DNA of 64,000 nt from Gammaproteobacteria bacterium (lineage in GTDB: Bacteria; Pseudomonadota; Gammaproteobacteria; Competibacterales; Competibacteraceae), in contig JADLEK010000006.1 in assembly GCA_020846135.1 (NCBI GenBank), forward strand, positions 22,926-86,925, in the 5' to 3' direction. Within the stretch, counting starts at the first letter, position 1. Each line of letters begins with the position of its first letter. Below the pieces are notes generated by a model, which was not told the origin of the DNA, made no database searches, and saw only the letters and a program-made list of their open reading frames with translations. Below, one piece after another: positions 17,251 through 26,841 of the stretch. The position numbers were made by a program, and so were the translations under genes.

Positions 17251-18414
17251 CTACAAAACCCGTGCGTTTAGCACCCCCCGCACCTCGGCAATCTGCGCCA
17301 CCACTTCGGCGGAAACCGGCGCGGCGGTATCAACCAGCGTGCAGGCGATCTCGCCCCGCGACTTGTTAAGCATGTCGAGGATGTTGATGCCGGCGGTGGA
17401 AATCGCCTTGGAAATCCGCTCGATCATGTGCGGCACATTGGCGTTGACAATCGCCAGGCGCGGCCCGCCATTGCGCGGCATGACTACCTCCGGGAAATTG
17501 ACCGAGTTGTGGATAATCCCGTCCTCCAGATAATCCCGCACCTGATCGGCCACCATGATCGCGCAATTGTCCTCGGCCTCAGCGGTGGACGCGCCCAGAT
17601 GCGGCAGCATGATCACCCGGGGCTGATCTTTCAGCCGGCTGGTGGGGAAGTCGCAGACATAGGCCCGCAGCTTGCCTGCCTGTAGCGCATCGAATAACGC
17701 TTCTTCATCCACCACCCCCTCGCGGGAAAAGTTGAGCAGGGTCAGGCCCGGCCGGCTGTTCTTCAGGAATTGAGCGCTGATCAACTGGCGGGTGGCGTCA
17801 TTCAGCGGGACATGCAGGGTAATGAAATCAGCCTGCGCCGCCATCTCGTTGACGCTCAATACCTGCTCAACCTGCGAAGACAACTGCCAGGCGTTGTTGA
17901 CTGTGATATGCGGGTCATAGCCGATCACCCGCATCCCCAGAGCGCGGGCGGCGTTGGCGACTTTCACCCCAATCGCGCCCAGCCCAATCACGCCCAAGGT
18001 GCGGTTGGGCAGTTCAATGCCGACAAACTGCTTCTTGCCGGATTCAACCTGCTTGGATAACTCCGCATCAGTGCCCTGCAACTGGCGGGTGTAGTCCCAG
18101 GCCGGACAGATATTGCGGGCGGCCAACAGCATCCCGGCGATCACCAGTTCCTTGACCGCATTGGCGTTAGCCCCGGGCGCGTTGAACACGCAAATGCCCT
18201 TGGCGGTCATCTCCGCCACCGGAATATTGTTGACGCCCGCCCCAGCCCGACCGATCGCTTTCAGGCTGGCGGGAACCGGCCAATTGTGCATGGCGTAGGA
18301 ACGCAGCAGCACCGCATCGGGATGCTGAATTTCCGAGGCGATCTCATAGCGATCGCGGGGAAGGCGCTCCAGTCCCGAAGCACTGATGTTGTTCAGGGTG
18401 AGAATCTTGTACAT
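17251..18414 (-). CDS. serA: D-3-phosphoglycerate dehydrogenase with ACT domain
   Basis: SerA oxidises 3-phosphoglycerate to 3-phosphohydroxypyruvate, the first step of serine synthesis. The 387-residue protein has the substrate domain, the NAD-binding GLGAIGVKVANAARALGM, the catalytic Arg region NFSREGVVDE and the His region MLPHLGAST. A C-terminal ACT domain from about residue 315 (AIVNANVPHMIERISKAI) is the usual site for serine feedback. Its length matches the short ACT-only class. It lies downstream of serC on the same strand, separated by a terminator-like hairpin. Confidence 0.95.
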   Translation of the reverse strand: MYKILTLNNISASGLERLPRDRYEIASEIQHPDAVLLRSYAMHNWPVPASLKAIGRAGAGVNNIPVAEMTAKGICVFNAPGANANAVKELVIAGMLLAARNICPAWDYTRQLQGTDAELSKQVESGKKQFVGIELPNRTLGVIGLGAIGVKVANAARALGMRVIGYDPHITVNNAWQLSSQVEQVLSVNEMAAQADFITLHVPLNDATRQLISAQFLKNSRPGLTLLNFSREGVVDEEALFDALQAGKLRAYVCDFPTSRLKDQPRVIMLPHLGASTAEAEDNCAIMVADQVRDYLEDGIIHNSVNFPEVVMPRNGGPRLAIVNANVPHMIERISKAISTAGINILDMLNKSRGEIACTLVDTAAPVSAEVVAQIAEVRGVLNARVL

Positions 18415-18430
18415 GACGGGTCGCTACCTG

Positions 18431-18466
18431 AAAAAACACGGCCCCGGACGGCGAACAGTCCGGGGC
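18431..18466 (-). terminator. Terminator-like hairpin between serC and serA
   Basis: On the minus strand a 9-base stem (GCCCCGGAC with GTCCGGGGC on the plus strand, 18441-18449 and 18458-18466) is followed 4 bases later by six T. It sits in the 71-base gap between serC and serA. It could attenuate serA relative to serC or protect the serC mRNA end. Confidence 0.6.
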
Positions 18467-18485
18467 GGGTTAATGGAAAAAGGAT

Positions 18486-19565
18486 TTAGCCGCGCCGCTT
18501 CTGGAAATCGGCCATGAAATTGACCAGCGCCTGAATGCCCTCCAGGGGCACGGCGTTATAAATGCTGGCCCGCATCCCGCCGACCGAGCGGTGACCGGCC
18601 AGGGTCAGCAGGCCGGCGCTCTTGGCTTCGGCCAGAAACGGCTTGTCCAGCGCCTCATCGGGCAGGGTGAACGGCACGTTCATCCACGAGCGGTAGGCGG
18701 GATCGACCGGATTTTTGTAGAAACCGGATTCATCGATGGTCTTGTACAACAGATCGGCCTTGGCCCGGTTGCGCTCGCCGATGACTGCCAATCCGCCTTG
18801 CGCCTTCATCCATTGAAACACCAGCCCGGCGATATACCAGGCATAGGTCGGCGGGGTGTTGTACATCGACCCTTCCTTGGCCTGCACCGCGTAATCGAGC
18901 ATGGTCGGGGTCCCGGCCACAGTCTGGCCGAGCAAATCTTCGCGGACGATCACGATGGTCAATCCGGCCGGGCCGATATTCTTCTGGGCGCCGGCGTAGA
19001 TAATGCCGAATTTGTTCACATCAATCGGCCGCGACAGCAGGGTTGAGGAAAAATCGGCCGCCAACGGTACGCTCACTTCTGGAACAGTGTGCAGTTCGAC
19101 GCCGCCAATGGTTTCATTGGGCGTGTAGTGCAGATAGGCAGCGTCCGGATCGCATTTCCAGCTCTCCCGGGCCGGGACCGTGGTGAAATTGACCGGTTCG
19201 GAACTGGCGACGACATTCACCTCGCAGAATTTCTTGGCTTCAGCGATGGCCTTCTTCGACCACATCCCGGTATTGAGATAATCGGTTTTGACCTTGCCGC
19301 GCAATAGGTTCATCGGGACGGCGGCGAACTGGCTGGACGCACCGCCTTGCAGGAACAGCGCCTTGTAGTTGGCCGGGATCGCCAGTAATTCCCGCAGATC
19401 GGCTTCAGCCTGTTCGGCGATCGAGACGTATTCCTTGCCGCGATGGCTCATTTCCATCACGGACATGCCGGAGCCACGCCAGTCGAGCATCTCGGCCTTG
19501 GCCTGTTCCAGAACCGCCTCGGGCAGCATGGCGGGACCTGCGCTAAAGTTATATGGACGTGGCAT
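18486..19565 (-). CDS. serC: Phosphoserine aminotransferase
   Basis: SerC transaminates 3-phosphohydroxypyruvate to phosphoserine, and also acts in vitamin B6 synthesis. The 359-residue protein starts PRPYNFSAGPAMLPEAVL and has the PLP region IIYAGAQKNIGPAGLTIV with the Schiff-base lysine. It also has FLQGGASSQFAA and the C-terminal GHRSVGGMRASIYNAV. The ATG at 19565 is preferred over an ATG at 19574, which directly abuts the GAGG site. It is the upstream partner of serA. Confidence 0.96.
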   Translation of the reverse strand: MPRPYNFSAGPAMLPEAVLEQAKAEMLDWRGSGMSVMEMSHRGKEYVSIAEQAEADLRELLAIPANYKALFLQGGASSQFAAVPMNLLRGKVKTDYLNTGMWSKKAIAEAKKFCEVNVVASSEPVNFTTVPARESWKCDPDAAYLHYTPNETIGGVELHTVPEVSVPLAADFSSTLLSRPIDVNKFGIIYAGAQKNIGPAGLTIVIVREDLLGQTVAGTPTMLDYAVQAKEGSMYNTPPTYAWYIAGLVFQWMKAQGGLAVIGERNRAKADLLYKTIDESGFYKNPVDPAYRSWMNVPFTLPDEALDKPFLAEAKSAGLLTLAGHRSVGGMRASIYNAVPLEGIQALVNFMADFQKRRG

Positions 19566-19681
19566 TCGGATCATCCTCGGAGTCGCGCCCGCCGCTTGAC
19601 GGGCAGATAAAAAGCATCGCGTCAGAAAAAGGCGCGCATTCTAGCAGTTTCCAGTCCGCAAAGACCGGTCGATGATGGTGG

Positions 19682-21097
19682 TTATTCCAGCCCCAGTTTC
19701 TTCAACCGGTAGCGCAAGGCCCGAAAGGTGATGCCGAGTTTCTCAGCGGCGGCAGTCTTGTTGTAGCGGGTGGCTTCCAACGCCCGCTGGATCGCGGCTT
19801 TCTCCAGGTTTTCCAGATAACCTTCCAGATCATTGACCACTGGCGCCTCCAGACAGGGCAACGTCCTGGGTTCGGCATGGCCGGCGGACGGGGGCATTGG
19901 GGCCGCTTCAGCGTCGACCCCGGTCGCGGGTTGCCGGATTAAAATCGGTTCTCCATCCGGCAATAGCAAATCATCGGCCCGGATCACGCCGTTTTCACAG
20001 AGCGTAAACGCCCGTTCCAGAATATTCTCCAACTCACGGATATTGCCGGGAAACTGGTAGCGGCACAGCGCCGTCAGCGTCGTAGCCGCCAGCCTGGGCT
20101 TCGGCAGCCTGGACTGCTGGCTTAACCGGTCGAGAATTGCGTTAGCCAACTCGGGAATGTCATCGGGATGCTCGCGCAGACTCGGCAGCCGCAGGCCAAT
20201 CACATTCAGCCGGTAGAACAAGTCCTGACGAAATGCGCCGTTCTGCACTAATGCCGCCAGGTTCTTGTGCGAGGCGCTGAGAATGCGCACATCCGTCAAC
20301 GCTTCAGCTTGCGCCCCGACCGGTCGCACCGCCCGTTCCTGAATCGCCCGCAGTAACTTGACCTGCATCGAGATGGGCAATTCCGCCACTTCGTCCAGGA
20401 ACAGCGTTCCACCGTTCGCCGCTTGAAACAGCCCAATCTTGTCCTGGCTGGCCCCGGTGAAGCTGCCTTTTTTGTAGCCGAAAAACTCGCTTTCCATCAG
20501 ATGTTCAGGAATCGCTCCGCAATTCACCGGCACAAACGACTTGTCGGCGCGCGGCCCGGACAGGTGGATCAGCCGCGCCGCCAGTTCCTTGCCGGTGCCG
20601 GATTCGCCACTAATCATGATCGGGGCCTGGCTGCGGGCCAGCCTGGCGATCAGGTTGCGCACCCCGTCCATGATGGCCGATTGGCCGAGCAGCGCCGGGC
20701 GGTTCTCGCCGGGCCGACTATAGCTGCCGCAACTCAGCCGTAATGCAGTCGCCACCATGTTCCGCAGCACGGCCAGTTCAAACGGCTTGGACACAAAATC
20801 GAATGCGCCCAGTTTCAAGGCCTCCACTGCGCTTTCCACATTGCCATGCGCCGTGATTACAGCGACGGGCAGGTTAGGACAGTGTTTTTGAATGTGCGCG
20901 ACCACATCCAGGCCATTGCCGTCCGGCAAGCGCAGGTCAGTGATGCAGAAATTGAAGGACTGGCGTTTGAGCAGAGTTCGCGCCTCGGTCACGGTCTCCG
21001 CCGGCAGGCAAACCACGCCCATCGGCAACAGGGTCATCTCGATCAACTCGCGGATGTCGGCTTCATCGTCCACGATCAAGGCAGTGCAAGCATCCAT
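19682..21097 (-). CDS. pilR: Sigma-54-dependent response regulator PilR
   Basis: PilR activates RpoN-dependent pilin (pilA) transcription in answer to PilS. It has a receiver domain with the phospho-acceptor Asp in ITDLRLPDGNGLD, then a sigma-54 AAA+ domain with Walker A GESGTGKELAARLIH and the GAFTGA-type loop (KKGSFTGASQ). A Fis-type helix-turn-helix closes the protein (NKTAAAEKLGITFRALRYRLKKLG). It has 471 residues from the ATG at 21097, which has GGAGAT upstream and overlaps the pilS stop by one base. pilA is not in this window. Confidence 0.94.
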   Translation of the reverse strand: MDACTALIVDDEADIRELIEMTLLPMGVVCLPAETVTEARTLLKRQSFNFCITDLRLPDGNGLDVVAHIQKHCPNLPVAVITAHGNVESAVEALKLGAFDFVSKPFELAVLRNMVATALRLSCGSYSRPGENRPALLGQSAIMDGVRNLIARLARSQAPIMISGESGTGKELAARLIHLSGPRADKSFVPVNCGAIPEHLMESEFFGYKKGSFTGASQDKIGLFQAANGGTLFLDEVAELPISMQVKLLRAIQERAVRPVGAQAEALTDVRILSASHKNLAALVQNGAFRQDLFYRLNVIGLRLPSLREHPDDIPELANAILDRLSQQSRLPKPRLAATTLTALCRYQFPGNIRELENILERAFTLCENGVIRADDLLLPDGEPILIRQPATGVDAEAAPMPPSAGHAEPRTLPCLEAPVVNDLEGYLENLEKAAIQRALEATRYNKTAAAEKLGITFRALRYRLKKLGLE

Positions 21098-22731
21098 CAA
21101 TCCATCTCCGATAAAGGACTCGCGGGAGCAAAAGTAATGCGGAAACAACAGCCACCGCCGGCATTAGGCAGATATTGTAGATGCGCCCGGTTAGCCTCGC
21201 ACAGCTCGCGGGCCAGATACAGACCCAAGCCGGTACCCCTGGCGCGGGTGGTAAAAAACGGTTCAAACAGATGACTGATATGTTTAGCGGACACCCCAGG
21301 GCCAGCGTCACGCACATCCAGAATCGGCCGGCCCCGTCCAGATTCCAGGCAAGCACACAACTCAAGGTGGGGGATCGCGCCCGGTTTGACCCCATGTTGA
21401 CAGGTATTGGCGCACAGATTCCACAGCACTTGCCGCAATTGGTGTGGATCAAAGCTCACCGCCAAATCGGCCGGATCTACCGTATGCCGCCAGTCGGGCG
21501 TCGGCCCATCCGGTCCGCGCAGAAACTCCAGACGGAAGGCTTCCAGCCATAGCCCCAAATCCAGTCGCTCCGGCTTGCCTCGGTCGCGCCGGGCCAGATC
21601 CAGCACATCGCCAATAATCCGGTTGGCGCGTTTGACGTTGTCATAAATGATGCGCGCTAACCGGCGGTTGTGGGCGCTAATATCATCCGCTTCCTCCAAG
21701 AGTTGGGCAGCGTGACCAATCGCCGCCAGTGGGTTGCGAATCTCATGGGCAATGCCGGCGGTCAACCGCCCCAGCGCCGCCAGCTTGATCTGTTGCAGGC
21801 GTTCAGCCACCTGATCCGAATCTTCCAGCAGAATGAGGACATTGGCGGCCTGACGACCGCTAAGCCGGGTAAAGCGCGGAATCAGCTCCGGGCGATGTTC
21901 AGCCGGGCGGAACGGGGGGCTTTCCAGACTGTTGCTCAGGCGCCAATCCTCCAGGCGTTGCGTCAATGGCGGCGACAATGCGGCCAGAGCCATCCCCGGC
22001 GATGTGGTCGGCGCATCGAGTAGAGTCTGAGCAGTATCATTCAGTAACTGGATTTGCCCGGCGGCATCTACCACCACCACGCCATTTTGCAGGTGGCGGA
22101 TGATGCCCTGGTTCAATTCAGCCACTTCCAGCAATTCAATGCTGCGCTGCCGGACCAGCGCTTCGCTGCGGCGCGCCCGCTCAGCCAGGGTATGGGTCAA
22201 CCCGGCGGCGATAAACAGCACCGCGCCGAGAATACCCAGCCGAACCCAGTCGTCGGTGGAGTTCTCAATCTGGTTGAGCAACCCGGTTGTCCAGTCGCTC
22301 GTCCCGCGCCCGGCTCGCGCCAACGCCTGGGCGGCTTGCCAACGGTCGACCAGCCAGGAGCCAGTGACCAGGAAAAAGCCCAGCGCCGCGCCCAATAACG
22401 CCGAACTGAGCGGTAACAAAATCCCGCTGGCGGCGACCGCAGCGATCAACAGGCTGTTGAGACTGCTGGTCAAACCGCCCGAGGCGTTGATCATCACGGT
22501 CAGCGCCGCCAGATCGGCCAGGAGTTGCAAATGGGCTTGGACCATCAACGGCGGTCGCCGCCAGAAACTGCCCGCGATCGCGATCAGCGCCAGCGCCATG
22601 TAGCTCGACGCTGCGCCCAGAAACAGCCGTGGGTCCTGTTTGCCGAACAGGCGATTCTGCTCATCAATGGCAAACGCCGCCAGCAACAGGGTCGCCAGCA
22701 CCAACCGGTAAATGTTGGTGGCGCGGAACAC
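21097..22731 (-). CDS. pilS: Two-component sensor histidine kinase PilS
   Basis: PilS is the membrane histidine kinase partner of PilR. The N-terminal half has about six hydrophobic helices, followed by a PAS-like region (LLEVAELNQGIIRHLQNGVVVVD). The HisKA motif AHEIRNPLAAIGHAAQLL and the ATPase domain with DAGPGVSAKHISHLFEPFFTT and GTGLGLYLARELCEAN complete it. The listed start is a GTG. The frame stays open and family-like for about 26 more codons upstream, back to a CTG that has AAGGA 9 bases before it (about 22802). The true protein may therefore begin there. Confidence 0.93.
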   Translation of the reverse strand: MFRATNIYRLVLATLLLAAFAIDEQNRLFGKQDPRLFLGAASSYMALALIAIAGSFWRRPPLMVQAHLQLLADLAALTVMINASGGLTSSLNSLLIAAVAASGILLPLSSALLGAALGFFLVTGSWLVDRWQAAQALARAGRGTSDWTTGLLNQIENSTDDWVRLGILGAVLFIAAGLTHTLAERARRSEALVRQRSIELLEVAELNQGIIRHLQNGVVVVDAAGQIQLLNDTAQTLLDAPTTSPGMALAALSPPLTQRLEDWRLSNSLESPPFRPAEHRPELIPRFTRLSGRQAANVLILLEDSDQVAERLQQIKLAALGRLTAGIAHEIRNPLAAIGHAAQLLEEADDISAHNRRLARIIYDNVKRANRIIGDVLDLARRDRGKPERLDLGLWLEAFRLEFLRGPDGPTPDWRHTVDPADLAVSFDPHQLRQVLWNLCANTCQHGVKPGAIPHLELCACLESGRGRPILDVRDAGPGVSAKHISHLFEPFFTTRARGTGLGLYLARELCEANRAHLQYLPNAGGGCCFRITFAPASPLSEMD

Positions 22732-22981
22732 CGGCCACAGGTGGCGGCGTTCCAGAAAATAGTCTGGATGGAGTCCAGCCAGCGGGTCAGCGAACGTCAG
22801 GGGTGCGGTTCCTTAACATTAAGGCGTGCATGTAAGCAGCTCCATTTTAAATGAATCAATGCAGAATTAAGTGATTTCCGATCGTGCCGCAGCAACGATT
22901 GCGCGCAAAAATGGAACGTGAAGATTAGGGTATTTCGGGATACAATCACGGCTCCACTGCACAAAAGGGGCTTTAAACAAC

Positions 22982-24145
22982 ATGAATCTGCACGAATACC
23001 AAGCAAAAGAACTCCTCCAGCAATTTGGCGTTGTGGTGCCCAAGGGCATCAAGGTCACTTCCCAGCAGGAAGCGGTCGAAGCGGCCAAGATGGTGAAGGA
23101 AGGGGGACCATGGGTGGTTAAGGCCCAAGTCCACGCTGGTGGACGCGGCAAGGCCGGTGGCGTCAAGTTTGTCCGCACCCTCCAGGATGTCGAAGAGGTT
23201 GCGGGTCGCCTGCTCGGCTCCACCCTGCACACCCACCAGACCGGTCCTGAAGGCGTCCCGATTCACGCCTTGCTGATTCAGGACGGGGTGGACATCGCCA
23301 AGGAATACTATTTAAGCTGCCTAGTCGATCGCAGCCAGAAGCGCGTCATTTTGATTGGCTCTTCCGAAGGAGGCATGGACATCGAAGAAGTCGCCGCCAA
23401 GACCCCGGAGAAAATTCTGACCCTGTCCATTGACCCGGTTACCGGTGTCCAGCCCTACCAGGCCCGCGATCTCGGCTTCAAGATGGGCATGGCTAAAAAA
23501 GAAGTGGAACAACTGGTTAAAGTCGTCACTGGCGTTTACAACCTGTTCGTCCAGAAAGACTGCAGCATGGTCGAGATCAATCCGCTGATCGTGACCGCTG
23601 ATGGCCAGGTGCAGGCGCTGGACGCCAAGGTCAGTGTCGATGACAACGCCATGTACCGGCACAAGGACATCGCCGAAATGCGTGATCCATCCCAGGAAGA
23701 CGAACGCGAGCATATCGCCCACGAAATCGGCCTGAACTATGTCGCGCTAGATGGCAATATCGGCTGCATGGTCAACGGCGCCGGTCTGGCGATGGCGACC
23801 ATGGACGTTTGTCAGTTGCATGGCGGCGAACCGGCCAACTTTCTCGATGTTGGCGGTGGCGCCACTGCGGATCGGGTCGCGCGGGCGTTCAAGCTGATTC
23901 TGTCCTCCTCCAAGGTCAAAGCGATTCTGGTCAACATTTTCGGCGGCATCGTCCGCTGCGACACCATTGCCGAGGGCATCATTACGGCGGTCAAAGAAGT
24001 CGGGCTGGCGCTGCCGGTAGTGGTGCGGTTGCAAGGCACGAATGTCGAGGCCGGGCGCGAGATGCTGGCCAAGTCCGGCATGAATATCATGACTGCCGAC
24101 GATCTGACCGACGCCGCTAAAATGGCCGTCGCCGCCGCCAAGTAA
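22982..24145 (+). CDS. sucC: Succinate-CoA ligase (ADP-forming) beta subunit
   Basis: SucC is the beta subunit of succinyl-CoA synthetase in the TCA cycle. The 387-residue length and sequence are typical: [17 protein letters not shown], the ATP-grasp segment [18 protein letters not shown], the metal-binding MVEINPLIV and the glycine-rich [17 protein letters not shown]. It is followed 34 bases later by sucD. The upstream gap is shared with divergent pilS and contains a TACAAT -10-like box at 22941-22946. Confidence 0.97.
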   Translation: MNLHEYQAKELLQQFGVVVPKGIKVTSQQEAVEAAKMVKEGGPWVVKAQVHAGGRGKAGGVKFVRTLQDVEEVAGRLLGSTLHTHQTGPEGVPIHALLIQDGVDIAKEYYLSCLVDRSQKRVILIGSSEGGMDIEEVAAKTPEKILTLSIDPVTGVQPYQARDLGFKMGMAKKEVEQLVKVVTGVYNLFVQKDCSMVEINPLIVTADGQVQALDAKVSVDDNAMYRHKDIAEMRDPSQEDEREHIAHEIGLNYVALDGNIGCMVNGAGLAMATMDVCQLHGGEPANFLDVGGGATADRVARAFKLILSSSKVKAILVNIFGGIVRCDTIAEGIITAVKEVGLALPVVVRLQGTNVEAGREMLAKSGMNIMTADDLTDAAKMAVAAAK

Positions 24146-24179
24146 GCCTTCGCCCACTGTTTCGAGGAAATAACCCGCT

Positions 24180-25052
24180 ATGAGTATTTTGATCGACAAG
24201 AACACCAAGGTGATTTGCCAGGGTTTCACTGGCTCGCAGGGCACCTTCCATTCCGAACAGGCGATTGCCTATGGCACCAATCTAGTGGGCGGCATCAGCC
24301 CCGGCAAGGGCGGCACGACCCATCTGGGTAAGCCGGTCTTCAACACCGTTTATGAAGCCGTCGCCGCCACCGGCGCTGACGCCACTATGATCTATGTGCC
24401 GGCCCCGTTCGCCGGCGATGCGATTCTGGAAGCCGCAGATGCGGGTATCAAAGTCATCGCCTGCATCACCGAAGGCATTCCAGTCATGGATATGCTCAAG
24501 GTCAAGGCCGTCTTACAGACCAACTATCCGAAGGTCTATCTGATCGGTCCCAACTGCCCCGGCGTGATCACTCCCGGTGCTTGCAAGATGGGGATCATGC
24601 CCGGTCATATTCACCTGCCCGGCAAGATCGGCATCGTCTCCCGCTCCGGCACCCTGACCTATGAAGCGGTCTACCAAACCACCCAAAGCGGTCTTGGCCA
24701 AAGCACCTGCGTCGGCATTGGCGGCGATCCGATTCATGGCATGAGCTTTATCGATGTGCTGACCCTGTTCAAGGATGACCCGCAGACCGAGGGCATCGTG
24801 ATGGTCGGCGAGATCGGCGGCAGCGCTGAAGAAGAAGGCGCGGCCTACATCAAGGCCAACATCAAGAAGCCGGTAGTCGCCTACATCGCGGGCGTTACTG
24901 CTCCGCCTGGCAAGCGTATGGGCCATGCCGGCGCCATCATCATGGGCGGCAAGGGCACCGCTGCTGACAAGTTTGCAGCGCTGGAAGCCGCTGGCGCCAA
25001 GATCGTTCGTTCTCCCGCCGACATCGGCGCGGCCATGAAGTCGTTCTTCTGA
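24180..25052 (+). CDS. sucD: Succinate-CoA ligase alpha subunit
   Basis: SucD is the alpha subunit that binds CoA and carries the phospho-histidine. The 290 residues show [16 protein letters not shown], the CoA-binding [30 protein letters not shown] and the active-site [14 protein letters not shown]. It forms an operon with sucC. It is not beside the sucAB dehydrogenase genes. A palindrome at 25073-25107 lies just downstream. Confidence 0.97.
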   Translation: MSILIDKNTKVICQGFTGSQGTFHSEQAIAYGTNLVGGISPGKGGTTHLGKPVFNTVYEAVAATGADATMIYVPAPFAGDAILEAADAGIKVIACITEGIPVMDMLKVKAVLQTNYPKVYLIGPNCPGVITPGACKMGIMPGHIHLPGKIGIVSRSGTLTYEAVYQTTQSGLGQSTCVGIGGDPIHGMSFIDVLTLFKDDPQTEGIVMVGEIGGSAEEEGAAYIKANIKKPVVAYIAGVTAPPGKRMGHAGAIIMGGKGTAADKFAALEAAGAKIVRSPADIGAAMKSFF

Positions 25053-25072
25053 TTGACGCCGCAGTCTGAAAA

Positions 25073-25107
25073 TCCTGCCCTTCCCCTATTGTGGGAGAGG
25101 GGCAGGA
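25073..25107. repeat. Palindromic element after sucD, possible terminator
   Basis: The element has the outer arms TCCTGCCC and GGGCAGGA with inner CCCC and GGGAGAGG. No T-run follows directly, so it is a weak terminator. It resembles the palindrome inside the start of arnC (44098-44122) and the half element near 58608, which suggests a dispersed REP-like family. Confidence 0.55.
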
Positions 25108-25206
25108 ATTAAAGTTATACTCGCGCGCTATTCGCCTCCGCCTTGGTCCTCGGTTTATCTTTCCCCTTTAACTGTTCGCCTTTCACCTTCCTAGCGAGAT
25201 CACGGC

Positions 25207-26841
25207 ATGGCTGCTGACTCTTCCTCTCTCCGGGTTGTTATGGCCCAGCTTGACTTTCTGGTCGGCGACATTGCCGGCAATACCGATAAAATCATCGCTG
25301 CTGCTGCTGAAGCCCGCGATCAATTGCATGCCGATTTAATCGTTTTCCCGGAATTGACCCTGACCGGTTATCCGCCGGAAGATTTATTGCTGCGGCCCGG
25401 TTTTATCCGTCAGGTAGAACCCGCGCTACAGCGTCTGGCCCACGAAATTCAGGGCATCGCCACCATTGTCGGCTGCCCATTAGCGACACCCGGGGGATTG
25501 CGTAATGCCGCCGTGGCGCTGGCGGACAGCCAGATTCAGGCGACCTATTACAAGCAATGGCTGCCCAATTACAGCGTGTTCGATGAGAAACGCTATTTCT
25601 CCCCCGGTGAAGACCCGGCGGTAGTGACCGTGGTCGGGGCGCGGGTGGGAATCACCATCTGTGAAGATGTCTGGTTGCCGGGGCCGGTCGCACAGGCCGC
25701 CGAAGCCGGGGCGCAACTGCTGGTCAATCTCAACGCATCGCCTTATCACGCCGGCAAGGGGGGGCAGCGGCTGACAGTATTGCGGCACCGAGCGCGCGAG
25801 GGCCACATTCCGATGGTCTATGTCAACCTGCCCGGCGGCCAGGATGAGCTGGTCTTCGATGGCGGCTCGATGGTGGTCGGGGCTGATGGCGCATTGATCC
25901 AGCGTGCGCCATTTTTCGCAACAGGTTTGTATCCGGTCGATTTCCAAATTTCCGCTGCGGGCGCAATACCCGTTCCGGCTTCAGTCGCCGAGGAGCCGGG
26001 GCTGGAAGAGGGGATTTACCGAGCGCTGACCCTGGGCGTGCGGGATTATGTCGAAAAGAACGGCTTTGCCGGGGTGGTGCTGGGGCTGTCCGGCGGCATT
26101 GATTCGGCCCTGACCTTGGCGATTGCGGTCGATGCGCTGGGGCCGGAGCGGGTCGAGGCGGTATTGATGCCATCGCGCTATACCGCCGACATGAGCAATA
26201 CCGACGCGGAGCTGGAGGCCAAAGCGCTAGGCGTCAGTTACCGCATCATGCCGATTGAACCGGCGTTTCGGACATTTCTGGACATTTTGCAGCCAGTGCT
26301 GGCCGGGCGAGCGGCGGACAGCGCCGAGGAAAATTTGCAGGCCCGGTGCCGGGGAGTGTTACTGATGGCGATCTCCAACAAGACCGGCAAGCTGGTCCTA
26401 ACTACCGGCAACAAGAGCGAAACCGCGGTCGGCTACTCAACGCTCTATGGGGACATGGCCGGCGGTTTTGCGCCGATCAAGGATGTGCTGAAAACCATGG
26501 TTTACCGGCTGGCGGCCTGGCGCAATCAGCAATCCCCGGTGATTCCGCAGCGGGTGTTTGACCGACCGCCGTCTGCGGAACTGCGTCCTGATCAGACCGA
26601 CCAGGACAGCTTACCGCCCTATGAGGTGCTGGACGCTATTCTGCACGGCTATGTCGAGGAAGATCGCTCAGTGGAGGAATTAATCGAAGTCGGGTTCGAC
26701 CGGGTGACGGTGGAACGGGTGGCGCGACTGGTGATCGTCAATGAATACAAACGCCGCCAGGCTGCGCCGGGGGTGCGGATCACGCCCCGCGCATTCGGGC
26801 GGGACCGGCGTTATCCGATCACCTCCGGGTTTCGGCGTTAA
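25207..26841 (+). CDS. nadE: Glutamine-dependent NAD+ synthetase
   Basis: NadE amidates nicotinic acid adenine dinucleotide to NAD+ using glutamine. The N-terminal nitrilase domain (1-250) supplies ammonia; its triad is seen as FPELTLTGYPPEDLLLRPGF (Glu), YYKQWLPNYSVFDE (Lys) and GITICEDVW (Cys). The C-terminal synthetase domain has the ATP-binding VLGLSGGIDSALTLA and LTTGNKSETAVGYSTLYGD. The length of 544 residues is typical. Its stop overlaps the stop region of the convergent wecA-like gene by 4 bases. Confidence 0.97.
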   Translation: MAADSSSLRVVMAQLDFLVGDIAGNTDKIIAAAAEARDQLHADLIVFPELTLTGYPPEDLLLRPGFIRQVEPALQRLAHEIQGIATIVGCPLATPGGLRNAAVALADSQIQATYYKQWLPNYSVFDEKRYFSPGEDPAVVTVVGARVGITICEDVWLPGPVAQAAEAGAQLLVNLNASPYHAGKGGQRLTVLRHRAREGHIPMVYVNLPGGQDELVFDGGSMVVGADGALIQRAPFFATGLYPVDFQISAAGAIPVPASVAEEPGLEEGIYRALTLGVRDYVEKNGFAGVVLGLSGGIDSALTLAIAVDALGPERVEAVLMPSRYTADMSNTDAELEAKALGVSYRIMPIEPAFRTFLDILQPVLAGRAADSAEENLQARCRGVLLMAISNKTGKLVLTTGNKSETAVGYSTLYGDMAGGFAPIKDVLKTMVYRLAAWRNQQSPVIPQRVFDRPPSAELRPDQTDQDSLPPYEVLDAILHGYVEEDRSVEELIEVGFDRVTVERVARLVIVNEYKRRQAAPGVRITPRAFGRDRRYPITSGFRR

